Source of the DNA: Hyphomicrobiales bacterium
Lineage (GTDB): Bacteria > Pseudomonadota > Alphaproteobacteria > Rhizobiales > Beijerinckiaceae
Assembly (NCBI GenBank): GCA_026400535.1
Contig: JAPLOU010000039.1
Span: forward strand, 1 to 64,000
Length of the DNA stretch: 64,000 bases
Direction of reading: 5' to 3'
A program made the translations under genes and the position numbers. The first letter of the stretch is position 1. Every line of letters begins with the position of its first letter. The notes beneath the pieces were generated by a model, which saw nothing but the letters and a program-made list of their open reading frames with translations, was not told the DNA's origin and did not search any database. Positions 26,698 to 34,046 of the stretch are shown here, piece after piece.

Positions 26698-27960
26698 GTG
26701 ATGCTTCAACGAACAGGGCAGGGTAGCGCCGGTGTGAACAGGGCGGGCGTCGGGGTGTTTCTCTGGACCCATCGCTGGTTCCTCCTCGTGGCGCTGGCGG
26801 TGCTTGGTTTCGCTGGCTGGCAGGGCGCGCGGGCGGCCATCGGTCCCGCCATTGTGGTCGACCGTGTGGCGCGCGGTGATCTCGTGCAGACCGTGGTGGC
26901 CAGCGGCCACGTCGAAACACCCTTCCGGGTTGACATCGGCGCACAGATCACCGGCATCGTCGCGGACGTTCTGGTGCAGGAGGGGCAGCTCGTGCGCGAG
27001 GGCCAACCCCTGATCCTGCTGCAGCCGCACGAGCTGCGCTCGTCCGTGGTTCAAGCCGAGGGGGCCGTGGCGCAGGCAGAGGCCCGCCTGCGGCAGTTAT
27101 CCGAGCTGACCTTGCCCTCCGCGCGGCAGTCCCTGATGCAGACCCAGGCGGCCCTGCGCAGCGCGCAGGCGACCTATGGCCGGACCGCCGAGCTCTACCG
27201 CAACGGCAACGCCACGCGTGTTGCCTATGACGATGCGCAGCGCGCGCTCGATGTGGCGCAGGCGCAGGCGCGGACAGCCGAGCTGCAGGTTTTCACGGCC
27301 GGCCCGGGTGGCAGCGATGAGGTTCTGGCCAGAACGCAGCTCGACCAGGCCCGGGCCAATCTCGATACGGCGAAGGCGCGCCTGGCCTATGCGACCATCA
27401 CCTCACCACGGGACGGCCTGCTCATCTCGCGCAGTGTCGAGCGCGGCGCCGTGGTGCAGCCGGGCCGGGCGCTGCTGGTGCTTGCCCCCGCCGGCCCGAC
27501 ACAGCTCGTTCTTCAGATCGATGAGCGCAATCTGGGGCTGATCAGCCTCGGCCAGAAGGCCGTCGCGTCGGCCGACGCCTTTGCCGATCGCCGCATGGCG
27601 GCGGTGGTGAGCTACATCAGCCCGGCTGTGGACATTGCGCGCGCCTCGGTGGAGGTCAAGCTGACAGTCGATGATCCGCCCGCCTACCTCAGGCAGGACA
27701 TGACCGTTTCCGTCGACATCGAGGTGGCGCGCCGGATCGGGGCGCTGGTCCTGCCGGCCCGTGCCGTGCGCGACATGCAGTCGGGCCTGGGCTGGATCAT
27801 GGGCGTCCGCGATGGCCGTGCGACGCGACAGCCGGTCCGGCTCGGCATCCGGGGGGCGACCCAGATCGAGATCACCGCGGGCGCCAGCGAGGGGGACGCG
27901 GCTGTTCCGATCACAGCCGGCCTGCGGACGGGGCAGCGCCTGCGGCCGGTGTCGCCGTGA
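26698..27960 (+). CDS. Periplasmic adaptor (membrane fusion) protein of an ABC exporter
   Basis: A 420-residue HlyD/MacA/DevB-type adaptor. One N-terminal membrane anchor (WFLLVALAVLGFAGW, about 24-40) is followed by a lipoyl-like half (RVDIGAQITGIVADVLVQEGQ). Then come a coiled coil (residues about 115-215, rich in Ala, Gln and Arg), the second lipoyl half (DGLLISRSVERGAVVQPG) and beta-barrel domains. It links the inner-membrane ABC exporter to the outer membrane or periplasm. A GTG start at 26731 would still leave the anchor intact. The stop overlaps the permease start. The gene order adaptor-permease-ATPase matches DevBCA. The cargo is unknown. Confidence 0.88.
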   Translation: MMLQRTGQGSAGVNRAGVGVFLWTHRWFLLVALAVLGFAGWQGARAAIGPAIVVDRVARGDLVQTVVASGHVETPFRVDIGAQITGIVADVLVQEGQLVREGQPLILLQPHELRSSVVQAEGAVAQAEARLRQLSELTLPSARQSLMQTQAALRSAQATYGRTAELYRNGNATRVAYDDAQRALDVAQAQARTAELQVFTAGPGGSDEVLARTQLDQARANLDTAKARLAYATITSPRDGLLISRSVERGAVVQPGRALLVLAPAGPTQLVLQIDERNLGLISLGQKAVASADAFADRRMAAVVSYISPAVDIARASVEVKLTVDDPPAYLRQDMTVSVDIEVARRIGALVLPARAVRDMQSGLGWIMGVRDGRATRQPVRLGIRGATQIEITAGASEGDAAVPITAGLRTGQRLRPVSP

Positions 27961-29183
27961 ACAGGATTGCCCCGATCGCCTGGATCATGGCGCTTCGTTT
28001 CCTGAAGGACGGGCGGCTGCAGACCTTGTTCATCCTGGGCGGCATCGCCATCGGCGTCGCGGTCATCGTCTTTATGTCGGCCATGCTGGCCGGGCTGGAG
28101 CAAAACTTCCTCAGGCGCGTGCTGACCTCACAGGCGCATATCCAGATTCTCCCCCCTGATCAGGTGGCACGGCCCCTGCCATCCGCCGCCGGCGTCTTTG
28201 CCGACCAGATCATCCAGCGGCCGAGCCAGCGCATCCGCTCGGTCGATCAGTGGCAGAAGGTCATGGATGCCGCGCGCAGCATGGAGGACGTGGCGGTTGT
28301 GTCGCCGAACGCGTCCGGCTCAGCGCTTCTGACGCGCGGCGAAGCCAGCCGCTCCGTCAGTATGACAGGGGTGGTGCCGGAGACCTATTTCCTCGTTGTC
28401 AGGCTGCCCGACTACCTTGTCGAAGGGCAGCCGCGCTTGTCGAGCGAGGACATCCTTATCGGAACGGATCTGGCCCGCGACATCGGTGCCGTCGTCGGCG
28501 GCAAGGTCAATGTGACGGCTGCCTCCGGCGCGCGCCGCACACTGACGATCACCGGCCTTCTCGATTTCGGGAACAAGGGCGCCAACATGCGAGCGGCTTT
28601 TGTCGCCCTGCGGACGGCGCAGTCGCTGATCGGCATGGTGGGAGGGATAACGTCCATCGATGTGACGGTGCGGGACATCTATACGGCCGAGACGATCGCA
28701 CGGCGCATCGCTGCGGAGCATCCTGTCCAGGCCGACAGTTGGATCAAGACCAACGCCCAGTTCTTCTCGGCCATGCGCGCCCAGATCGCGACCAACACGC
28801 TGATCCGCGTCTTTGTCGGTTTGTCCGTCGCCTTCGGCATCGCCGCCGTGCTGATTGTCTCGGTGATCCAGCGCTCGAAGGATATCGGCATCCTCAGGGC
28901 CATGGGCGCGCGGCGCGGACAACTCATGCAAGTGTTCCTGATCCAGGGCGGACTGCTCGGCTTTGCCGGGTCCCTGATCGGGGCAGCGATGGGATTGGGG
29001 GCGCTGGTCTACTGGCATTCGCTTGCCCGGCAGGCGGACGGCAAGGAGCTGTTCCCGCTCGTGCTTGATCCCACGCTTGTGGCCAGCGCAGCCGTGATGG
29101 CGACAATTGTCGGCGTGCTGGCCGCCGCCATGCCGGCGGTGCGCGCCGCGCGGCTCGACCCCGTCGTCGCCATTCGGGGGTGA
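27957..29183 (+). CDS. ABC exporter permease, FtsX/LolC/DevC type
   Basis: A 408-residue inner-membrane protein with the MacB/FtsX layout. It has a first helix near residues 20-45 ([20 protein letters not shown]), a large periplasmic domain to about 270, and three C-terminal helices ([59 protein letters not shown]). The conserved [18 protein letters not shown] lies between them. The GTG start overlaps the adaptor's stop (GTGA). It works with the adaptor and the ATPase as a mechanotransmitting exporter for lipids, peptides or drugs. Confidence 0.9.
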   Translation: MNRIAPIAWIMALRFLKDGRLQTLFILGGIAIGVAVIVFMSAMLAGLEQNFLRRVLTSQAHIQILPPDQVARPLPSAAGVFADQIIQRPSQRIRSVDQWQKVMDAARSMEDVAVVSPNASGSALLTRGEASRSVSMTGVVPETYFLVVRLPDYLVEGQPRLSSEDILIGTDLARDIGAVVGGKVNVTAASGARRTLTITGLLDFGNKGANMRAAFVALRTAQSLIGMVGGITSIDVTVRDIYTAETIARRIAAEHPVQADSWIKTNAQFFSAMRAQIATNTLIRVFVGLSVAFGIAAVLIVSVIQRSKDIGILRAMGARRGQLMQVFLIQGGLLGFAGSLIGAAMGLGALVYWHSLARQADGKELFPLVLDPTLVASAAVMATIVGVLAAAMPAVRAARLDPVVAIRG

Positions 29184-29872
29184 GCGGCATGACCGAAGAG
29201 ATCATCCGCCTCGAGGCTGTCACGAAATCCTACAATATCGGGATGACGTCGGAGATCGAGGTGCTTCATGGCATCGACCTGACGATCAATCGCGGCGACT
29301 TCGTCGCCCTGATGGGCCCATCCGGCTCCGGCAAGAGCACGCTGCTGAACATCATCGGCCTGCTCGACAAGCCGACATCGGGGCGGCTTGCAATCCATGG
29401 GCAGGATACCGGCACGCTTGACGACGCGGCCGTCACGCGGCTGCGCGGCCATACGATCGGTTTCGTCTTCCAGTATCACATGCTGATCTCGGCCTTGACC
29501 GCGGCGGAGAACGTGATGATGCCCATCCTGGTGGACAAGGGCCGGTCAAATGCGGCGATCGAGGCGAAGGCGCGTTCCCTGCTCGATCAGGTCGGGCTCT
29601 CGGCGGTCGCCGACAACCTTGCGCCCAACATGTCCGGCGGCCAGCAGCAGCGCGTCGCCATCGCACGGGCGCTCGCCATGGATCCTGATCTCGTCCTGGC
29701 GGACGAGCCTACTGGCAATCTCGACTCCAAATCGGCCGACGACGTCTTCGAGCTCATGCGCCGCGTCAATGCCAGGGGTGGCGCCAGCTTCCTGATCGTG
29801 ACGCACAATCTCGCGCTGGCGCAGCGCTGCGACCGGATCGTCGAGGTCGTCGACGGGCGGCTCAAGGCCTAG
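29180..29872 (+). CDS. ABC exporter ATPase, LolD/DevA/MacB type
   Basis: A 230-residue ATPase with Walker [13 protein letters not shown] near residue 47, signature [15 protein letters not shown] near 150 and Walker [13 protein letters not shown] just after. The LolD/MacB subgroup features [16 protein letters not shown] and the H-loop IVTHNLALA are clear. The GTG at 29180 overlaps the permease stop; an ATG at 29189 is an alternative. It completes the three-gene exporter. About 258 bases without a recognisable gene follow before the convergent PanE-like gene. Confidence 0.93.
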   Translation: MSGMTEEIIRLEAVTKSYNIGMTSEIEVLHGIDLTINRGDFVALMGPSGSGKSTLLNIIGLLDKPTSGRLAIHGQDTGTLDDAAVTRLRGHTIGFVFQYHMLISALTAAENVMMPILVDKGRSNAAIEAKARSLLDQVGLSAVADNLAPNMSGGQQQRVAIARALAMDPDLVLADEPTGNLDSKSADDVFELMRRVNARGGASFLIVTHNLALAQRCDRIVEVVDGRLKA

Positions 29873-30130
29873 CAGCAAGTTCCGTTCCGAAGACCGGATG
29901 CCACGCATGATCGTCTCTCAAGCGACCGCTCGGGATCAGCCGCTGGGCCGCAAGCGCAAGGCCGCCGGCCCGTGGGGGCGCTCCAGGCCTCTTCAGCATT
30001 CTCGGCATGGACCATCACGCATTCCTCTGCTGCTTCGATCAGGCCCACCTCGCTCAGGCGGTCGGTTTTGAACCCCTATCGCGGCACGGCACGGTGACAT
30101 CGCAACAGGTGTCCCCGGCGAGGACTGGTC

Positions 30131-31117
30131 TCAGCGGCCGGGCCATGCGCTCCGCCAGGCTGCTGCCGTCAGTGCGCTGAGGGACTCCAGCATCGGAGTT
30201 GGAACGCCTGTGCGTTGCCCCAGTTCACAGACAGCGTCGACCAGCGCGCCCAGTTCGAGTGGGCGGCCCGCCTCATGATCCTGCAGCATCGAGGTCTTGA
30301 CGCCGGTCATTGCAGGATGGACGCTCAGCCTTGCCTCGACATCGGGCAACTGGCTGATACCGACCGAGCGGGCGACGGCGATGCATTCAAGCATGATTTT
30401 CCGCAGCACCTCCCTGAGCGCCGGGTCGGCGGCCATGGCATCGATGGTCGCACCCGTGAGCGCGGACACCGGGTTGAAACAGGCATTCCCCAGCAGCTTG
30501 TGCCAGATTTCAGCGCGGATATCAGACGTGGCTTCCGCATCGATGCCGCCTTGCCGCAACAGCTGCACCGTGTCCTCAAGACGGGGCGACACCGAACCTG
30601 CGGGCTCTCCGATGACCAGCCGCTTGCGTCCATTCCACCCGATGGCGTCCGGCGTTGTCCTGTTCGCCCCGATATAGACGACGCAGCCCAGCACCCGCGC
30701 GGTGTCGATCGACTGCCCGAGGCGGCCCGCAGGGTCGACCGCTGCGAGGCGCTCGTCGCCGTGCCGTCCACCAAGTCCCTCAAGATACCACCACGGAATG
30801 CCGTTCAGCATGGGAACGATGATCGTTGACGGGCCGATCAGGGGCATCACCAGCACGAGCCCGGCCTCCCAGTCATGGGCCTTGAAACCGACGAGGACGA
30901 GATCCTGAACGCCTGCGGCATGGGCATCATCGCAGACGCGGATCGGCATCGTGCGCGAAAATGCCGGCCCGGTCAGCGTCATGCCGCGGTGTTTCAGGAT
31001 GGCCGCTGTCTGCGGGCGGGCCACGATCAGCGGATCATGGCCCGCCTCCGCCAGATGCCACGCCACGACGCCGCCGATTGCGCCGGCACCAACAACGGCG
31101 ATCCGTCTACAAGCCAT
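30131..31117 (-). CDS. PanE/ApbA-family 2-dehydropantoate 2-reductase-like protein
   Basis: A 328-residue NADP-dependent 2-oxoacid reductase. It has an N-terminal Rossmann motif (RIAVVGAGAIGGVVAWHL), the catalytic-Lys segment LVGFKAHDWE near residue 80, the C-terminal-domain signature GNACFNPVSALTGAT near 210-225, and ELGALVDAVCELGQRTG near 290. It is last in a three-gene minus-strand operon behind a DUF6282-like hydrolase (11-base overlap) and a GlnQ ATPase. A pantothenate role is unlikely in this setting; reduction of a branched or imino 2-oxoacid from the amino-acid-like substrate of the region is more plausible. Confidence 0.82.
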   Translation of the reverse strand: MACRRIAVVGAGAIGGVVAWHLAEAGHDPLIVARPQTAAILKHRGMTLTGPAFSRTMPIRVCDDAHAAGVQDLVLVGFKAHDWEAGLVLVMPLIGPSTIIVPMLNGIPWWYLEGLGGRHGDERLAAVDPAGRLGQSIDTARVLGCVVYIGANRTTPDAIGWNGRKRLVIGEPAGSVSPRLEDTVQLLRQGGIDAEATSDIRAEIWHKLLGNACFNPVSALTGATIDAMAADPALREVLRKIMLECIAVARSVGISQLPDVEARLSVHPAMTGVKTSMLQDHEAGRPLELGALVDAVCELGQRTGVPTPMLESLSALTAAAWRSAWPGR

Positions 31118-32048
31118 TATCCGCTGTCCCTCCTGCTGTTGGTCGTGCCGCGCCGATCCCGAACAGGGCGGCAGGGTTTTGGCTGTTCATGCGCCGGATC
31201 GCCATCTCGTCGAAGTCCTCCGACTCCAGCAAAAGCATGAACTGGCGGAAGCTTTCGACGGGCGGAGCGAGCAGGACGATGCCGGCATCGCTGGAGACGA
31301 TCGCGCGGTCGCCCGCCGCACGGATGCGGGGCGCCAGATCCTGGATGGTCTGACCGGCAATGCGGTGCTGTTCGGGATCGGCATGGGTCAGTCCGACCTG
31401 CGTGGCGTGGGTGAGCGCGAAGAACGAGAATTCGCAGTAACCGCCCAGAGCGGCAATCTCGGCAATGGTCGCGGCATCGTAGCCGCCGCAATGGGTTCGC
31501 AAACGGGTCACGCCCCTGCGCCGGGCCTCCTGCGCCAGTGCAACCGCCTCCTTGCCATCGACATGGCCGCAGTCGAAGACAATGTCGCGTTCGGCGCACA
31601 GTTCCATGATCGCCGGCACAGGCTCGGGAACCCTGCCGCTTGCCGGCACGCAGAAGGTCGTCTCGAGAAAGGCGGGGCTGCGCCGCTCGCGCAGGGCGAC
31701 GGCGCGGGTGTGATGCGTCGGCAGCGACACAAAGCGCGCGCCTGTTCCCGGCCCGTAGCCATAGTCCACGGCATTTCTCGCCGCTTCATAGCTGATGCCG
31801 CCCGCGGTCGGCTGCATGATAAGGCCGCCGAAGACGTCGACGCCGAGATGACCCAGTTCCGCCATGGCCAGCGCGGCGTAGCCGGAAGAGTTCTGGAAAT
31901 TGTCCATGAGCCCGATCGCACGCATGCCAGCGGAAGCGGCCTGGCGGACCGATTCGAGCAGGTTGATGCGACGGCCATTGATGTGGGGGCATGTGTGAAC
32001 GTGGGCGTCGATTGCGCCGTTCAGATGCCGCATGCCATCGGTCATCAC
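31107..32048 (-). CDS. DUF6282-like metal-dependent hydrolase
   Basis: A 313-residue cytoplasmic TIM-barrel hydrolase of the amidohydrolase/PHP type. Metal-site motifs are visible: HxH (AIDAHVHTCPHINGRR near residue 12), VFDCGHVDGKEA near 180, RLRTHCGGYD near 205, and IVSSDAG near 270. This pattern fits proteins annotated DUF6282, whose reaction is not established. Its start lies 12 bases after the GlnQ stop, and ATGs at 32048, 32045 and 32033 are possible. It probably hydrolyses a cyclic amide, lactone or phosphoester in the same pathway. Confidence 0.75.
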   Translation of the reverse strand: MMTDGMRHLNGAIDAHVHTCPHINGRRINLLESVRQAASAGMRAIGLMDNFQNSSGYAALAMAELGHLGVDVFGGLIMQPTAGGISYEAARNAVDYGYGPGTGARFVSLPTHHTRAVALRERRSPAFLETTFCVPASGRVPEPVPAIMELCAERDIVFDCGHVDGKEAVALAQEARRRGVTRLRTHCGGYDAATIAEIAALGGYCEFSFFALTHATQVGLTHADPEQHRIAGQTIQDLAPRIRAAGDRAIVSSDAGIVLLAPPVESFRQFMLLLESEDFDEMAIRRMNSQNPAALFGIGAARPTAGGTADNGL

Positions 32049-32060
32049 GTCGCTCCGGTC

Positions 32061-32798
32061 TCAATGCCGCAGGATGCGGCGCACGAATTCCGCGCAGCGG
32101 GCCGTCTGCGGCGCATCGAAAATTTGCGCCGGCGGACCGACCTCGACCACCCGTCCGTCCGCCATGAAGACGACCTTGCTGGCGACCTCGCGCACAAAAC
32201 CCATCTCGTGGCTGACGATCAACATCGTCATTCCGTCGCTGGCCAGCAGGCGGATGGTGTCGAGGACTTCCGCGACAAGTTCCGGGTCTAGCGCCGAGGT
32301 GACTTCATCGAGCAAAAGGATGTCCGGGTTGAGCGCCAGCGCCCGCGCGATCGCGACGCGCTGTTGCTGCCCGCCCGACATTTCGTCGGGGTAGGCGTCG
32401 ATGCGGTGCGCCAGACCGACCTTGGTCAGCAAGGCCCTGGCCTCGCGCTCGACTTCAGCGGCAGGGCGCTTCTTCACAATGGTCGGCGCGATCGTGACGT
32501 TGCGCAGCGCCGTCATGTTCTGGAACAGGTTGTATTGCTGGAAGACGATGGCGAAACGGTCGCGCACCCGGCGCAGCGCTGCTGCGCTGCCATAGTCCAC
32601 CAGGTCGCCAGCGACTGCGACTGTTCCCGAGCGCGGCTTCAGCAGCCCGGTCAACACCCTGAGCAAGGTGCTCTTGCCCGACCCCGAGGGCCCGATCACG
32701 GCAACGATCTCGCCCCGTTCGACCATGAGGTCAACATCCTGCAGCACGGGGGTCGATCCATAGTCGGCACTCAGGCGCGTGATGGCGAGGTGAGGCAA
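32061..32798 (-). CDS. Amino-acid ABC importer ATPase, GlnQ/HisP type
   Basis: A 245-residue ATPase with Walker [16 protein letters not shown]-loop [16 protein letters not shown], signature [15 protein letters not shown] and Walker [16 protein letters not shown], all typical of polar amino-acid importers. The frame continues upstream without family similarity and no in-frame ATG or GTG fits. A TTG at 32798 with GGAG 7 bases upstream gives the normal family length, so I use it. It is the only such ATPase in the window, so it probably serves the two binding protein/permease sets at 39-44 kb. Its promoter region holds operator O1. Confidence 0.88.
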   Translation of the reverse strand: MPHLAITRLSADYGSTPVLQDVDLMVERGEIVAVIGPSGSGKSTLLRVLTGLLKPRSGTVAVAGDLVDYGSAAALRRVRDRFAIVFQQYNLFQNMTALRNVTIAPTIVKKRPAAEVEREARALLTKVGLAHRIDAYPDEMSGGQQQRVAIARALALNPDILLLDEVTSALDPELVAEVLDTIRLLASDGMTMLIVSHEMGFVREVASKVVFMADGRVVEVGPPAQIFDAPQTARCAEFVRRILRH

Positions 32799-32941
32799 GA
32801 CATGTCTCCGGAGCGGCTCCCGGCGGATTGCCGGCGGGCAAGGATTAGAATCGCGTGGACGGAATGCCCAACTCCCGGTTGGCCGGACATCCCGTCCCGC
32901 TCTGCGGAAGGTGCGGGGGAGGTGACGAACCCGCTTGTCCT

Positions 32942-32962
32942 TTGTATACGTTACGTATGCAA
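32942..32962. promoter_or_regulatory. GntR-type operator O1
   Basis: Near-perfect inverted repeat TTGTATAC-N5-GTATGCAA (one mismatch) in the divergent control region of the GlnQ operon (minus) and the ornithine-cyclodeaminase-like gene (plus). It is the best of four similar sites in this region. Confidence 0.7.
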
Positions 32963-33068
32963 ACCAAGCATTGCCCCGTGGCGATGTCAATTGTGCCAGG
33001 AACAGCTCGGCTTGGCATCCGGCCCGACCGCCGCTGCTGGCATGGCATTGAGAACAAGGCGAAGTCAG

Positions 33069-34046
33069 ATGATGTTCCTGTCGGACCAGGATGTCGATGA
33101 CCTGCTGGACCCGGCGGCGCTGGTCGAGGCTCTAGCGGCGGGTTTCGCACGCCTGGCAGGGGGCGGCATGGCCGAGCCCGATTCTGTCCGCATGAACGGG
33201 CTTGGCGCGGGAAGCGGATACCTCACCCTGTTTCCGGCCCATGACGCGGCGACGGGGCTTGCGACCGCGAAGGTTCTGTTTGGCGATCCCGCCCGGACAC
33301 GCAGCGGCAAGTCGGAGATCGACGCCATTGTGGCTGTTGCCGATGCCCGGGCCGGGGAACTGGTCGCGCTCGTCGAAGCGCGCAGCCTGACGGCGCTGCG
33401 CACAGCGGCGACGTCGGCGCTTGCCGCAAGGGCGCTTGCCCGCCTCACCGGAATCGTCCTGCCGACGCAGGTCGGATTGGTCGGAACGGGCCGGCAGGCA
33501 CGCGCCCATGCCCGCGTCTTCACCGCGACGGGGCTTGCCGCCGGCTTCTTCGTGGCGTCTGCCGCCGGCAACACCGCCCGTTCGCAGGGGATGGTCGATT
33601 ATATCGCCGCCGCGACCGGCTTGCCGGCGCGCCGGCTGCAAGGGCCCGAGGCGGTCGCGGCTGAAGCCACGATCACGGTGACCGCGAGCCTTTCGGACGT
33701 GCCGTTGCTCAGCAAGCCAATCAAGCATGGGCATGTCCTGGCCTGCGTCGGCCCCTTCCTGCCCCAATCCCACGAGATTGCGCCCGAACTCGTTGCCGGT
33801 GCAGCTCTCGTCGTGTCGGATCATCCGCAGCGTCTCAGGCGGCAGTGGGCGGGGCAGCCCGCCGTTGAAAGCCTTGCGCCAGAGCGGCTCGTGTCGCTGG
33901 GGGACCTTCTTGCGGGTGCCGTTCCGGCCCCGCGGGCCGGTCATGTGCTGTTCCTGTCGGACGGGCGCGGGCTTGAGGACAATATCGCGGCCGGCCTGCT
34001 GTTGGCGGCTGCGCGCCGCCACAATCGTGGCCTGCCCCTGCGCTAG
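33069..34046 (+). CDS. Ornithine cyclodeaminase / mu-crystallin-family imine reductase
   Basis: A 325-residue protein with the family's N-terminal substrate domain (MMFLSDQDVDDLL) and a central Rossmann motif (VGLVGTGRQARAHARVF near residue 140), followed by VTASLSDVPLLSKP near 205. Such proteins reduce cyclic imines (pyrroline-2-carboxylate, piperideine-2-carboxylate), deaminate ornithine or make opine-like compounds. The ATG at 33069 begins the typical N-terminus; the frame is open upstream by chance. It ends 4 bases into the convergent dehydrogenase gene. Imine reduction would fit a neighbouring amino- or imino-acid dehydrogenase; this is inference. Confidence 0.85.
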   Translation: MMFLSDQDVDDLLDPAALVEALAAGFARLAGGGMAEPDSVRMNGLGAGSGYLTLFPAHDAATGLATAKVLFGDPARTRSGKSEIDAIVAVADARAGELVALVEARSLTALRTAATSALAARALARLTGIVLPTQVGLVGTGRQARAHARVFTATGLAAGFFVASAAGNTARSQGMVDYIAAATGLPARRLQGPEAVAAEATITVTASLSDVPLLSKPIKHGHVLACVGPFLPQSHEIAPELVAGAALVVSDHPQRLRRQWAGQPAVESLAPERLVSLGDLLAGAVPAPRAGHVLFLSDGRGLEDNIAAGLLLAAARRHNRGLPLR

